Positions 27,502 to 37,374 of a stretch of DNA of 64,000 nucleotides are shown in pieces. A program made the translations under genes and the position numbers. The notes beneath the pieces were generated by a model. It had not been told where the DNA came from and made no database searches. It worked only from the letters and a program-made list of their open reading frames with translations. Source of the DNA: Martelella radicis (GTDB taxonomy: Bacteria > Pseudomonadota > Alphaproteobacteria > Rhizobiales > Rhizobiaceae); NCBI RefSeq assembly GCF_014196625.1, contig NZ_JACIDZ010000002.1:372001-436000 (forward strand). Direction: 5' to 3'. Within the stretch, counting starts at the first letter, position 1, and each line of letters opens with the position of its first letter.

Positions 27502-28461
27502 TCAGTTTTGCGGCGTCGGCGCCTGATCTCTTTCGAGCTTTTCATGCGGCGTCTCATCCGCAATCGCTTCCTGATGTTTCGGCGCTTCCAGCATGGCCGT
27601 CGACGTCGGCGGCGCGCCTGTCATGATCTTCAGCACGCGCGCCAGCGTCTCGGGAATATCGTGGCGCTTGACCACCATATCCACCATGCCGTGGTCCAGC
27701 AGATATTCCGCCGTCTGGAAACCGTCGGGCAACTGCTCGCGGATGGTCTGTTCGATCACGCGGCGGCCGGCAAAGCCGATTTCCGCGCCCGGTTCCGCAA
27801 TGTGCAGGTCGCCCAGCATGGCGTAGGAGGCGGAAACGCCGCCGGTCGTCGGGTTGGTGAGCACGACGACATAGGGAAGCCCCGCCTCGCGCATCAGTTC
27901 CACCATCACGGTGACGCGCGGCATCTGCATCAGCGAAAGCACGCCTTCCTGCATGCGCGCGCCGCCGGAAGCCGGGAAGATCACCAGCGGGCAATGTTCC
28001 TTCAGCGCCCGGTCGAAGGCCTGGATGATCGCCTCGCCTGCGGCCATGCCGAGCGAGCCGCCAAGGAACTTGAACTCGTGCACGACGGCGACGAGCTTCA
28101 GGCCCTCAAGCGTGCCGACGCCGGCGATGATCGTGTCTTCCTGGCCGGTCTTGGTGCGGTTTTCCTTCAGCCGGTCGGCATATTTCTTGGAATCGCGAAA
28201 CTTCAGCGGGTCCTGCGCCACCTTCGGCTGCGGCAGGTCCTCGTACTGGCCGTTGTCGAACAGGTCGGCAAGCCGTGCGCGGGCCGGCATCTTCATGTGA
28301 AAACCGGAAGACGGGATCACCCACTTGTTTTCTTCAAGATCGGTGTGAAACACCATGGCCCCGGTTTCAGGACACTTGATCCACAAATTCTCGGGAACCT
28401 CGCGCCTGCCGAACATGGAGTTGATCCGCGGCCGCACATAATTGGTTATCCAGTTCACCAA
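27502..28461 (-). CDS. accD: Acetyl-CoA carboxylase carboxyltransferase subunit beta
   Basis: A 319-residue subunit of the carboxyltransferase of acetyl-CoA carboxylase, first step of fatty-acid synthesis; AccA is not in the window. The crotonase-like core is clear ([37 protein letters not shown]). The N-terminal zinc ribbon, four cysteines in E. coli, is degenerate: only the Cys of KCPETGAM remains and the second knuckle reads VIPSSGFHM. As I recall other rhizobial AccDs share this. The C-terminus is a charged tail. trpA ends 39 bp upstream on the same strand. Confidence 0.95.
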   Translation of the reverse strand: MVNWITNYVRPRINSMFGRREVPENLWIKCPETGAMVFHTDLEENKWVIPSSGFHMKMPARARLADLFDNGQYEDLPQPKVAQDPLKFRDSKKYADRLKENRTKTGQEDTIIAGVGTLEGLKLVAVVHEFKFLGGSLGMAAGEAIIQAFDRALKEHCPLVIFPASGGARMQEGVLSLMQMPRVTVMVELMREAGLPYVVVLTNPTTGGVSASYAMLGDLHIAEPGAEIGFAGRRVIEQTIREQLPDGFQTAEYLLDHGMVDMVVKRHDIPETLARVLKIMTGAPPTSTAMLEAPKHQEAIADETPHEKLERDQAPTPQN

Positions 28462-28500
28462 ATGAACCTCCTGAATAGAATTGCCTGCGGTTTGCCAGAT

Positions 28501-29340
28501 TTACTCCGCCGCCGCAAGCCGGGCGTCGCGCACGCCGCTTGAAAGCCCGCGCACGAAGGTGGCAACGGCGTCCACCGTGTCCTTGCCGCCCTTGCCATTG
28601 GCATCGAGCGTGCCGGCGATCTGGTTGACGACCGCCGTGCCGACCACCACGCCGTCGGCGGCCGCGCCGATCAGACGGGCATGTTCGGCCGTCTTCACGC
28701 CGAAGCCGACGCAGACGGGAAGATCGGTATGCGCCTTGATGCGCGAAACGGCAGCGCCAACCTTTGACGGGTCCGGCAGCGCCGAACCGGTAATGCCATT
28801 CATCGAGACGTAATAGACGAAGCCGGAGGTGTTGTTCAAAACCGTCGGCAGGCGCTTCTCGTCGGTCGTCGGCGTGGCGAGGCGAATGAAGTTGAGCCCC
28901 TTTGCAAGCGCCGGGAGGCAGAGCTCCTTGTCCATTTCCGGCGGCAGGTCAACGATGATCAGCCCGTCGATCCCGGCCTCAAGGGCAGTGTCCACGAAGC
29001 GCTCGACGCCGTAGACATAGATCGGGTTGTAATAACCCATCATCACGATCGGCGTGTCGGCGTCACCCTTGCGGAATTGCCGGGCAAGCTCCAGCGTCTT
29101 TTCCAGCGTCTGTCCGCCCTGCAGCGCGCGCAAGCCCGCCATCTGGATCGCGGGGCCATCGGCCATCGGGTCGGAAAAGGGCATGCCAAGCTCGATCACG
29201 TCGGCACCGGCCTTCGGCAACGCCTTCATGATCTCAAGCGAGGTATCGAAATCGGGATCGCCACCCATGAAATAGGTGATCAGCGCCGGCCGGCCCTCGG
29301 CCTTCAGGGCTGCAAAGCGTTTTTCCATGCGTTCGGTCAT
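28501..29340 (-). CDS. trpA: Tryptophan synthase subunit alpha
   Basis: A 279-residue TIM-barrel subunit that cleaves indole-3-glycerol phosphate to indole and glyceraldehyde-3-phosphate. The catalytic pair is visible: Glu50 in [11 protein letters not shown] and Asp61 in MADGP, matching Glu49/Asp60 of Salmonella. The phosphate-binding [10 protein letters not shown] is near the end. It works in complex with TrpB, encoded upstream and separated by a 94-residue ORF. The accD gene follows. Confidence 0.96.
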   Translation of the reverse strand: MTERMEKRFAALKAEGRPALITYFMGGDPDFDTSLEIMKALPKAGADVIELGMPFSDPMADGPAIQMAGLRALQGGQTLEKTLELARQFRKGDADTPIVMMGYYNPIYVYGVERFVDTALEAGIDGLIIVDLPPEMDKELCLPALAKGLNFIRLATPTTDEKRLPTVLNNTSGFVYYVSMNGITGSALPDPSKVGAAVSRIKAHTDLPVCVGFGVKTAEHARLIGAAADGVVVGTAVVNQIAGTLDANGKGGKDTVDAVATFVRGLSSGVRDARLAAAE

Positions 29341-29384
29341 AGTCTAGCTCCGTGGCATCCTCGATGCGATAGTGTCGGCAGGCG

Positions 29385-29669
29385 TCAGTCGGCGTCGTTC
29401 CAGGCCGAGATCGCCTTGATCAGCGATTTGTGCACCGCCTTCATGTTCAAGACGAGACTGTCCAGTTCGGCTTCGGGCCTGCGGCCTTCAGAAAGCGCCG
29501 AAAGCGCCGCCGCCATCTCGATATTATAGAGGTTCTGGTGCGCAAGCGCTTCCACCACCGCCCGGCGCAGATCCGGCACGTCCGCATTCTCCTCCTCGAT
29601 GATGTCGAACAGAGCTTCCGCCAGTTCCGACATCTCCTCAATGGTTTCGATGCGTGAACCCGTCGTCAT
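29385..29669 (-). CDS. Small acidic helical protein encoded between trpB and trpA
   Basis: A 94-residue hypothetical protein beginning MTTGSRIETIEEMSELAEAL. It is acidic, without cysteine, signal peptide or membrane segment, and looks mostly alpha-helical. It starts 5 bp after the trpB stop and ends 44 bp before trpA, so it is co-transcribed with both. Codon use is like that of its neighbours, which supports real coding. I do not recognise a domain. A role connected with tryptophan synthase is suggested only by position. Confidence 0.75.
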   Translation of the reverse strand: MTTGSRIETIEEMSELAEALFDIIEEENADVPDLRRAVVEALAHQNLYNIEMAAALSALSEGRRPEAELDSLVLNMKAVHKSLIKAISAWNDAD

Positions 29670-29674
29670 GGACC

Positions 29675-30906
<1,232 letters not shown>

Positions 30907-30907
<1 letters not shown>

Positions 30908-31569
30908 CAGGCCGTTTGGCGCATCCGCGCCTCGTCAACGGCATCAAAAAAGGCATCGATCCGGGCCGGATCCTTTATGCCCGGCGCGCTTTCCACGCCG
31001 GATGATACGTCAAGGCCCGGCGCATGGATATCGGTGAGCGCCGTGCCCACATTCTCCGCGTTCAGTCCCCCGGACAGAAACCAAGGGATAGTCGCCCGAT
31101 AGCCCTCAAGCAAGCGCCAATCAAAGGCAACGCCGTTTCCCCCGGGAAGGGCAGCATTTTCAGGCGGCTTGGCGTCGAAGAGGATACGGTCGGCGACATC
31201 TTCGTAGTCGCGCGCAAAGGTAAGGTCTTGCGGCGTGCGGACCGAGAAGGCCTTGATCACCGGCAGCCCGTAAAGCGCCTTGACGGTCACCACCCGGTCG
31301 ACGCTCTCCTTGCCGTGCAGCTGGAGCATGTCGGGTCGCGCGCCGAAGACGATCTCCTCGAGCAGTTCGTTGTCGGCATTCACGCTCACAGCAACCGTCT
31401 TCGCCCGGCCGCGCACATGCTCGATCAGGCCGGCGGCCACGTCGATTTCCACGTGGCGCGGGCTCTTCTCGAAGAAGATGAAGCCCACATGGCTGGCGCC
31501 GCGGGCAATCACGTGGTCGAGCGTTTCCCTGGTCCTGATGCCACAGATCTTGATATCCGGTCTTTTCAT
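30907..31569 (-). CDS. trpF: Phosphoribosylanthranilate isomerase
   Basis: A 220-residue TIM-barrel enzyme performing the Amadori rearrangement of phosphoribosylanthranilate in tryptophan synthesis. The family start is clear: [15 protein letters not shown], with the catalytic Cys in [16 protein letters not shown] near the C-terminus is the phosphate site, and [15 protein letters not shown] is the usual C-terminal signature. It is the first gene of the minus-strand trpFBA-accD-folC run. Confidence 0.95.
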
Positions 31570-31612
31570 GAGGCTTTTCTATCACAAGAACAGGCGCGCT
31601 GCGAAGGCTTGA

Positions 31613-32362
31613 TCAGGCAAAGGGCGCATCGAAACGCACGGCGTGCAGGAAGGAGCCTTCGTGCTTCAGCCATTGGCGGGCTTCCGGCGTGCGCGGGCAG
31701 AGCCTTTCGCACAGCGCCCAGAAGCGCGGCCCGTGGTTCATTTCCGACAGGTGCGCCACTTCATGGGCGGCGAGATAGTCGACCACGAACATGGGCGCCA
31801 TGGCGATGCGCCAGGAGAAGTTGAGATTGCCGACGGACGAGCAGGAGCCCCAGCGCGAGCGGGTGTCCTTGAAGGAAATCGCCGCATAGGACTTTCCGCT
31901 GGCAGCCGCATGCACCTTCACGCACTCGGTGATCTCGCGCCGCGCTTCCTTCTTCAGATAATCGGCGACGCGGCGGCCGATGCTCTCGGCCGGGCCTGAA
32001 ACGAGCAGCACCTTGCCGCCACTCCCGTTGCCGATCGTGGTCAGCCCGCGCAGATTGCCGCTGTGGCGAATGATATGGGGAACGCCGAAGATTTTCACCG
32101 TTCCGCCATCGGCAATATGGCTCTCATGGCCTTCAAACCGCGCCATCCGTTCGAGCAGCCAGTCATGGTGGCGGCGCAAAAAGCCGTCGACTTCGTGACG
32201 GGCAAGGCCGGGTGGAACGGTAAGGCTAATGGCATGGCCGCCGGGCTCGATCTTCAGCGTCATCCGCCGCGCGCGCGCATTAGTCTTCACGTTGAGCGGA
32301 ATGAGGCTCCCGCCGAGATCGATCGTCGTGGTTTTCGCGCGCTTGTCCACGTCAGGACCCAT
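31613..32362 (-). CDS. YgjP-like zinc metallopeptidase-domain protein (SprT/M48-like)
   Basis: A 249-residue predicted zinc metalloprotease of the DUF45/YgjP type. The zinc motif is HEVAHLSEMNH in the C-terminal third, preceded by RWGSCSSVGNLNFSWRI, which is the family signature. No signal peptide or membrane segment, so cytosolic. It ends 43 bp before trpF, on the same strand, and may share the message. Function in the family is poorly known. Confidence 0.87.
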   Translation of the reverse strand: MGPDVDKRAKTTTIDLGGSLIPLNVKTNARARRMTLKIEPGGHAISLTVPPGLARHEVDGFLRRHHDWLLERMARFEGHESHIADGGTVKIFGVPHIIRHSGNLRGLTTIGNGSGGKVLLVSGPAESIGRRVADYLKKEARREITECVKVHAAASGKSYAAISFKDTRSRWGSCSSVGNLNFSWRIAMAPMFVVDYLAAHEVAHLSEMNHGPRFWALCERLCPRTPEARQWLKHEGSFLHAVRFDAPFA

Positions 32363-32423
32363 TATTGAAGACTACCGGCCGTGAGGTAGCGTGTTTCCCC
32401 GCCACGCACCAGAAGCCGGCCAC

Positions 32424-32461
32424 AAAAAAACGGCACCGCCCTGGGGGAAAGGGCAATGCCG
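32424..32461 (-). terminator. Intrinsic terminator of the DUF2852-like gene
   Basis: Read on the minus strand: stem CGGCA..GCCCT with AGGGC..TGCCG (32431-32461) closed by a purine/pyrimidine-rich loop and followed by seven Ts (32430-32424). It stands 24 bp after the stop of the gene at 32486-32917. Confidence 0.9.
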
Positions 32462-32485
32462 CAAAGTTTCGGAGGTCATTTTCTC

Positions 32486-32917
32486 TTATGCTTCGGGCGC
32501 AGGGTTCGACCCGGAAGCATTGAAGTTTCCACCGCGCTCGCGCATGAACCGGTCGAATTCCTCCCGGTCGCGCGCCCTGCGCAGTTCATCGGTATAGCGG
32601 TCGAATTCGGCGCGCATCTCATCAAGCTTGCGGCGCTCGGCCTCGATCCGCTCCATCTCGCTGCGGCGCCACTCATCGAAGGCAGCGTTGCCGGTCGAAT
32701 GCATGGTGTAGTCCGCATTGCGCATATTGCGCTTGCAGGAGCCGAAAGCCCGCTCGGCAGAGCGTTTCCAATCGCCCTTGCGCATGTTCAGCCGGTCGCC
32801 CCAGATGATGTAGGCAAGCATGACCAGGCCCAGCGGCCAGAAGACGACAAAGCCGATTACCATCAGGGCAATCGTAAGTGGCGTCCACGCCGGACGCAGC
32901 AATGCGGTCTCGTTCAT
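32486..32917 (-). CDS. DUF2852-like membrane protein
   Basis: A 143-residue protein with one or two N-terminal membrane helices (WTPLTIALMVIGFVVFWPLG and the following LVMLAYIIW) and a long charged, probably coiled-coil C-terminal half rich in Glu and Arg (SEMERIEAERRKLDEMRAEF). ATG 32917 follows GAGGAAAA. This layout matches the DUF2852 family found in rhizobia, function unknown. It stands alone between the YgjP-like gene and nrdG and has its own terminator. Confidence 0.8.
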   Translation of the reverse strand: MNETALLRPAWTPLTIALMVIGFVVFWPLGLVMLAYIIWGDRLNMRKGDWKRSAERAFGSCKRNMRNADYTMHSTGNAAFDEWRRSEMERIEAERRKLDEMRAEFDRYTDELRRARDREEFDRFMRERGGNFNASGSNPAPEA

Positions 32918-33086
32918 CTCAAGTTTTCCTCGCTTTGTTACGGCATAAAATCTGCCGACAGAAGCTATATGGAAATGCTCTTTATAGCGTTCAAGACTTG
33001 TTCTTCCGATTCTCAGTATTGTTGGCAATCAAGGCCAAAATGAGCCGATGAAGGTTTCCGCGCCAGGGAAGGAGGTTCTGGTCCGC

Positions 33087-33929
33087 TCAGGCGCGACGCT
33101 TTTCAAGCGCGCCGGCGAGCCTGTCCGGGTCGACGCCCTCCATGCGGAAGGTCTGGATCTTGTGTTCGTCAATGCCATTATGGGAGAGATCGGCCTCAAG
33201 CTCCGCGATCTCGGCCGCGTTCAGAAGTTCGGGATGCACGGTGGTGCGGACTTCGTAATCGATACCGCTCGCCATCACATGCTTGAGGCTTGCGAATGCG
33301 CGCTCGCCGCTTTTCGGCGTATCGGTCATGCGATCGTAGTCGCGGCGCGAAGCCTTGATATCAAGGCCGATCCAATCGACGTGGCAAAGCGCATCCTTCA
33401 GCCTTTCAGGGTATGCGCCGCCGGAGTGAAGGCCGATGGCGAAGCCCATTGCGCGCACGGTCTTCATCGCAGGCACGAGCGCCTTTTGCAGCGTCGGCTC
33501 GCCGCCGGAAAAGACGACGCCATCCAGTAGTCCGCGCCGGCTTTCGAGAAAATCGAGAATGCCGGCAAATGTGTAGCCCGTCTCGGCCGAGGCATCGATC
33601 AGTCCGGGATTGTGGCAATAGGGGCAGCGCCATGGGCACCCCTGCAGAAACAGCGTTGCCACGATCTTGCCCGGCCAATCGCAAAGGGAAAACGGCTCGA
33701 AGCCGCCGATGCGCAGGTCATGTGCCGTGGCGCCGCCGCCCGCCTCTTTTTGATCTCCCCCCTTGAGGGGGAGATGCCCCGAACGGGGCAGAGGGGGGTG
33801 AGCCATTTCGGCACATTCAGCGTCAGCGGATGGGCTGGGTACCCCCCTCTGTCGCTGCCGCGACATCTCCCCCTCAAGGGCGGAGGTTGAACGGTGCCTC
33901 TCCGCTTGCGCCTCGTTACGCCCGCTCAC
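33087..33929 (-). CDS. nrdG: Anaerobic ribonucleotide reductase activating protein with in-frame repeat insert
   Basis: Radical-SAM activase that installs the glycyl radical on NrdD. The SAM cluster motif is CPWRCPYC (C-x3-C-x2-C), just after RIGGFEPFSLCDWPGKI, the usual NrdG start region. GTG 33929 is taken as start because it overlaps the stop of the glycyl-radical ORF by 14 bp and has AGGGA upstream. With this start, residues 15-59 are the translation of repeat copy 5, inserted in frame without a stop. The only in-frame ATG starts between that GTG and the conserved domain lie inside the repeat. 280 residues, longer than usual. Whether the insert is translated is inferred. Confidence 0.85.
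   Translation of the reverse strand: MSGRNEAQAERHRSTSALEGEMSRQRQRGVPSPSADAECAEMAHPPLPRSGHLPLKGGDQKEAGGGATAHDLRIGGFEPFSLCDWPGKIVATLFLQGCPWRCPYCHNPGLIDASAETGYTFAGILDFLESRRGLLDGVVFSGGEPTLQKALVPAMKTVRAMGFAIGLHSGGAYPERLKDALCHVDWIGLDIKASRRDYDRMTDTPKSGERAFASLKHVMASGIDYEVRTTVHPELLNAAEIAELEADLSHNGIDEHKIQTFRMEGVDPDRLAGALEKRRA
33753..33887. repeat. Palindromic multi-hairpin repeat, copy 5 (inside nrdG)
   Basis: 135-bp copy, exactly 45 codons, lying within the 5-prime part of nrdG. Same plus-strand orientation as copies 1-3. One end is slightly degenerate (GGCGGAGGT instead of GGGGGAGAT). Confidence 0.9.
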
Positions 33930-34104
33930 CGCGCTGTTCCCTGAAATAGCGGCGCTCGGCGAATTCGCCTTTCTTGCCGCGGTTGAAGGAGGAAACCGGG
34001 CGGTGATAGCCCATCACCCGCGTCCAGATTTCGCAGGGCTGGCGCTCTTCGTCTGAAAGCGTGATCTCGGTTTCGGCGACAATGTCTTTTTCAATCACAG
34101 ACAT
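33916..34104 (-). CDS. Stand-alone glycyl-radical tail of class III ribonucleotide reductase
   Basis: A 62-residue protein starting ATG 34104, 11 bp after the stop of the large nrdD gene and with AAAGGAAG as its own ribosome-binding site. It contains TRVMGYHRPVSSFNRGKKGEF, which is the C-terminal glycyl-radical segment of NrdD (RV.GY.RPV..WN.GK..EF); Gly32 would carry the radical. In many NrdD proteins this segment is fused to the end of the catalytic chain. Here the large chain ends after its zinc site. I believe short ORFs of this kind are annotated next to nrdD in some proteobacteria. It must pair with the large subunit and NrdG. Confidence 0.85.
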   Translation of the reverse strand: MSVIEKDIVAETEITLSDEERQPCEIWTRVMGYHRPVSSFNRGKKGEFAERRYFREQRGERA

Positions 34105-34115
34105 GGTTCTTCCTT

Positions 34116-36173
34116 TCATTCGGCAGCCACCAGCATGGCGCGCTTTTTCGATAGACGTTCGGCATCGCATTTCGGGCAGAACTGGTGCTCGCCCTCCAGA
34201 TAGCCATGGGTCGGGCAGATGGAGAAGGTCGGCGTGACGGTGATGTAGGGCAGGCGGAAATTGCTGAGCGCGCGCTTCACCAGCGCCTTGCAGGCCTCGC
34301 CGGAGGAGATGCGGCTGCCCATGTAGAGGTGCAGCACCGTGCCGCCGGTATATTTCTTCTGCAGCACTTCCTGGCGCGTCAGCGCCTCGAAGGGATCTTC
34401 GGTGAAGCCGACCGGCAACTGGCTGGAATTGGTGTAATAGGCGTTTTCCGGCGTGCCGGCCTGGATGATGCCGGCAAAGCGCTTGGCATCCTCGCGGGCA
34501 AAGCGGTGGGCCGTGCCTTCCGCCGGGGTTGCCTCCAGATTGTAGAGATGGCCGGTCTCCTCCTGGAAGGAGACGATCTTCTCGCGCACATGATCGAGGA
34601 ATCTCTGCGCGAAATCATAGCCCCATTCGGTGGTGATATCCTCGCGATCGTCGGTGAAATTGCGGATCATCTCGTTGACGCCGTTGACGCCGAGCGTGGA
34701 GAAATGATTGCGCAGCGTGCCGAGATAGCGCTTGGTATAAGGGAACAGCCCCTCGTCGATCAGCCGCTGGATCACCTTGCGCTTGATTTCAAGGCTGTCG
34801 CGGCCAAGCTCGAGCAACTCGTCGAGGCGGGCCAGCAGACCGGCCTCGTCGCCCTTGTGGGTGAAGCCGAGGCGGGCGCAGTTGATGGTGACGACGCCGA
34901 GCGAGCCGGTCTGTTCGGCCGAGCCGAAAAGCCCATTGCCGCGCTTCAGAAGCTCCGTCAGGTCGAGCTGCAGCCGGCAGCACATGGAGCGCACCATGTT
35001 TGGCGACAGGTCGGAATTTAAAAAATTCTGGAAATAGGGCAGGCCGTATTTGGCGGTCATCTCGAAAAGCCGCGTGGCGTTCTCGCTTTCCCAGGGAAAA
35101 TCGGGGGTGATGTTGTAGGTCGGGATCGGGAAGGTGAACACCCGACCCTTGGCATCGCCCTTGGTCATGATCTCCATATAGGCGCGGTTGATCATGTCCA
35201 TCTCGACCTGCAGCTCGCCATAGGCGAACGGCATTTCCTCACCGCCGATGATCGGGTGCTGTTCCTTCAGATCGTCCGGGCAGACCCAGTCGAAGGTGAG
35301 GTTGGTAAAGGGCGTCTGCGTGCCCCAGCGCGAGGGGACGTTCAGATTGTAGATCAGTTCCTGGATCGACTGCAGGACATCCTGATAGGAAAGACCGTCC
35401 TTGCGGATGAAGGGCGCCATATAGGTGTCGAAGGAGGAAAACGCCTGGGCGCCGGCCCATTCATTCTGCAGTGTGCCGAGGAAATTGACGATCTGGCCGA
35501 CGGCGGACGACATGTGCTTCGGCGGATCGGCCTCGACCTTGCCGGGCACGCCGTTCAGCCCCTCGGTGATCAGCGTGCGAAGCGACCAGCCGGCGCAATA
35601 GCCCGACAGCATGTCGAGATCGTGGATATGCAGATCGCCGGCGCGGTGGGCCTCGCCAATCTGCGGATCATAGACATGGGAGAGCCAGTAATTGGCAACG
35701 ACCTTGCCGGAGACATTGAGGATCAGCCCGCCCAGCGAATAGCCCTGATTGGCATTGGCATTGACGCGCCAGTCGGAGCGGTCGAGATATTCATCGATCG
35801 ACGAAATGACGTCGACGGCGACCTTGCCGCTTTCGCGCAGCTTGGCATGTTTTTCGCGGTAGACGATATAGGCGCGGGCGGTCTCGAAGAAATTTGCCGA
35901 AATCAGCACCTGTTCGACGATATCCTGGATGCGCTCGATCTCGATGGCATCGTCAAGCGCGCTGTGGCTGATCACCTTGACCACCTGATCGCAAAGCCTG
36001 TGCGCCTCACCGGGGCCGAATGCTCCAGTCGCCTCGCCCGCCTTCAAGATAGCGCGATCGATCTTCTCCGCGGAAAACGGTTTGCGCGTTCCGTTTCGTT
36101 TGACAACGAAGGACGGCAGTCTTTCGTCCGTTGCGGCAGACAGTTTTTCCATCGCGGCAGGCGCTTCCGGCAT
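34116..36173 (-). CDS. nrdD: Anaerobic (class III) ribonucleoside-triphosphate reductase, large part
   Basis: A 685-residue reductase making deoxyribonucleotides without oxygen. An N-terminal ATP-cone (VVKRNGTRKPFSAEKIDRAI) is followed by the ten-stranded barrel with NSSQLPVGFTEDP. The C-terminal zinc site is ICPTHGYLEGEHQFCPKC. The chain then stops, without the glycyl-radical motif, which is encoded in the next ORF. ATG 36173 is chosen because GAGGGGAACC precedes it and the ATP-cone follows at normal distance. Candidate NrdR boxes lie 32-78 bp upstream of the ATG. Confidence 0.92.
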   Translation of the reverse strand: MPEAPAAMEKLSAATDERLPSFVVKRNGTRKPFSAEKIDRAILKAGEATGAFGPGEAHRLCDQVVKVISHSALDDAIEIERIQDIVEQVLISANFFETARAYIVYREKHAKLRESGKVAVDVISSIDEYLDRSDWRVNANANQGYSLGGLILNVSGKVVANYWLSHVYDPQIGEAHRAGDLHIHDLDMLSGYCAGWSLRTLITEGLNGVPGKVEADPPKHMSSAVGQIVNFLGTLQNEWAGAQAFSSFDTYMAPFIRKDGLSYQDVLQSIQELIYNLNVPSRWGTQTPFTNLTFDWVCPDDLKEQHPIIGGEEMPFAYGELQVEMDMINRAYMEIMTKGDAKGRVFTFPIPTYNITPDFPWESENATRLFEMTAKYGLPYFQNFLNSDLSPNMVRSMCCRLQLDLTELLKRGNGLFGSAEQTGSLGVVTINCARLGFTHKGDEAGLLARLDELLELGRDSLEIKRKVIQRLIDEGLFPYTKRYLGTLRNHFSTLGVNGVNEMIRNFTDDREDITTEWGYDFAQRFLDHVREKIVSFQEETGHLYNLEATPAEGTAHRFAREDAKRFAGIIQAGTPENAYYTNSSQLPVGFTEDPFEALTRQEVLQKKYTGGTVLHLYMGSRISSGEACKALVKRALSNFRLPYITVTPTFSICPTHGYLEGEHQFCPKCDAERLSKKRAMLVAAE

Positions 36174-36204
36174 GATCGGTTCCCCTCGGTTTGAGATCAC
36201 GGCC

Positions 36205-36251
36205 GCACCGCATTTGGTATGTCTTTTCGACACCACATCAATATATGGTGG
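36205..36251. promoter_or_regulatory. Candidate tandem NrdR boxes before nrdD
   Basis: CATCAATATATGGTGG (36236-36251) matches the core of the NrdR consensus ACACWATATATWGTGT in 11 of 12 positions. A weaker site, GCACCGCATTTGGTAT (36205-36220, 10 of 16), lies 31 bp away, the spacing expected for paired NrdR boxes. Regulation is inferred; nrdR is not in the window. Confidence 0.42.
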
Positions 36252-36400
36252 TTTCGGCCACAAACATCGATGAACCGATTCGCGCCTTCATGCCTTGCAC
36301 ATCGTCAGGTGAGGGTGTTTTTTGATGGGGAAATTCCCTGGATCCATTTCCTGTGCCGAAGGCAGAAAGAACGCGCCGTGAAGGGCGCCGAGCCGAGCCT

Positions 36401-37354
36401 CTACTCGTCCAAGAGAAACCGCGCTGCGTCCTCGTCCGTGATCAGCGCATTGATCAGGCCGCCCTTCAAAGCCGCACGGATGGCGCGGTGCTTGGGTTTG
36501 CCGCGGGCCATGCCGAAGATGATCGTGTCTTCGGCGGACGGCAGGGGGATGCTGGCGACGCGCTGGTTAATCGGGTGATCGAGAAGCTTTCCGTCATCAT
36601 TGAAAAGCCAGCCGCAAATCTCGCCGGCCGCGCCGGCGGCCACCAGTTCCTCCATCTCGTCCGCTGTGAGAAAACCGTCCAGCAGCAGCGGACCCCTCTG
36701 GCCAAGCTCGCCGATGCCGACAAAGGTGACGTCGGCCTTGCCGCCGAGCTCCAGCGTCGGCTTCACCAGCGGCTGGGCGTGGAAGAGGGCGCGCTCCTCC
36801 GGCGTCGACACCAGAACCGGCAGCGGCATGGGAAAGTGCCGCGCCTGGATGGCATCGGCCATCAGGAAGATGACGTTGTAATAGGCCGCCGAACCGTCGG
36901 GACTGATATTGCCGGTGAGCGAGACGATGCGGTGTTGCGGACAGGCCATCGGCGGCAATTGCTCCACCGCCGATCGCAGCGTGCGACCCGTGCCCATGGC
37001 AAGCACGGTCGGCTCGCTCCGCTTCAGCCAGCGTTCGATCTCGGCCGCGCCCTCCTCGGCAATGCCGGTCGGCGCCGTATCGGTATTCGGATCGCTCGGC
37101 ACGACCTGCACCTGCTTCAACCGATAGCGCTCCTCAAGTGCCGCCGACAGCGCCATGCATTCGGCGATCGGGTGATCGAGACGCACCTTGATCAGCCGTT
37201 CGGACATGGCAAGCGAAACAAGGCGCTGCGCGCTTTGGCGGGAAATACCCATGGCGGCGGCAATCTCGTCCTGGGTGCGGCCGGCGACATAATAGAGCCA
37301 GCCGGCCCTCGCCGCCTCGTCAAGCCGTGACGTGCTGCCGGATTTTCTCGCCAT
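36401..37354 (-). CDS. SorC-type sugar-binding transcriptional regulator
   Basis: A 317-residue regulator. N-terminal helix-turn-helix: AGRTQDEIAAAMGISRQSAQ with RLVSLAMSERLIKV. The rest is the sugar-phosphate-binding SorC/DeoR-type effector domain, with LAMGTGRTLRSAVEQLPP and the C-terminal GGLINALITDEDAARFLL typical of the family. ATG 37354 is chosen as the first residue of the usual N-terminus. It is divergent from the epimerase gene, and the 174-bp space between has two perfect palindromes, so it probably controls that gene and itself. Confidence 0.88.
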   Translation of the reverse strand: MARKSGSTSRLDEAARAGWLYYVAGRTQDEIAAAMGISRQSAQRLVSLAMSERLIKVRLDHPIAECMALSAALEERYRLKQVQVVPSDPNTDTAPTGIAEEGAAEIERWLKRSEPTVLAMGTGRTLRSAVEQLPPMACPQHRIVSLTGNISPDGSAAYYNVIFLMADAIQARHFPMPLPVLVSTPEERALFHAQPLVKPTLELGGKADVTFVGIGELGQRGPLLLDGFLTADEMEELVAAGAAGEICGWLFNDDGKLLDHPINQRVASIPLPSAEDTIIFGMARGKPKHRAIRAALKGGLINALITDEDAARFLLDE

Positions 37355-37374
37355 GGTCTCGTTCACCCCGCTTG

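Noticed and set aside
34100-34120. Frameshift error splitting nrdD
   Set aside because: The small ORF has its own ATG and AAAGGAAG site 11 bp after a clean stop; the arrangement looks deliberate.
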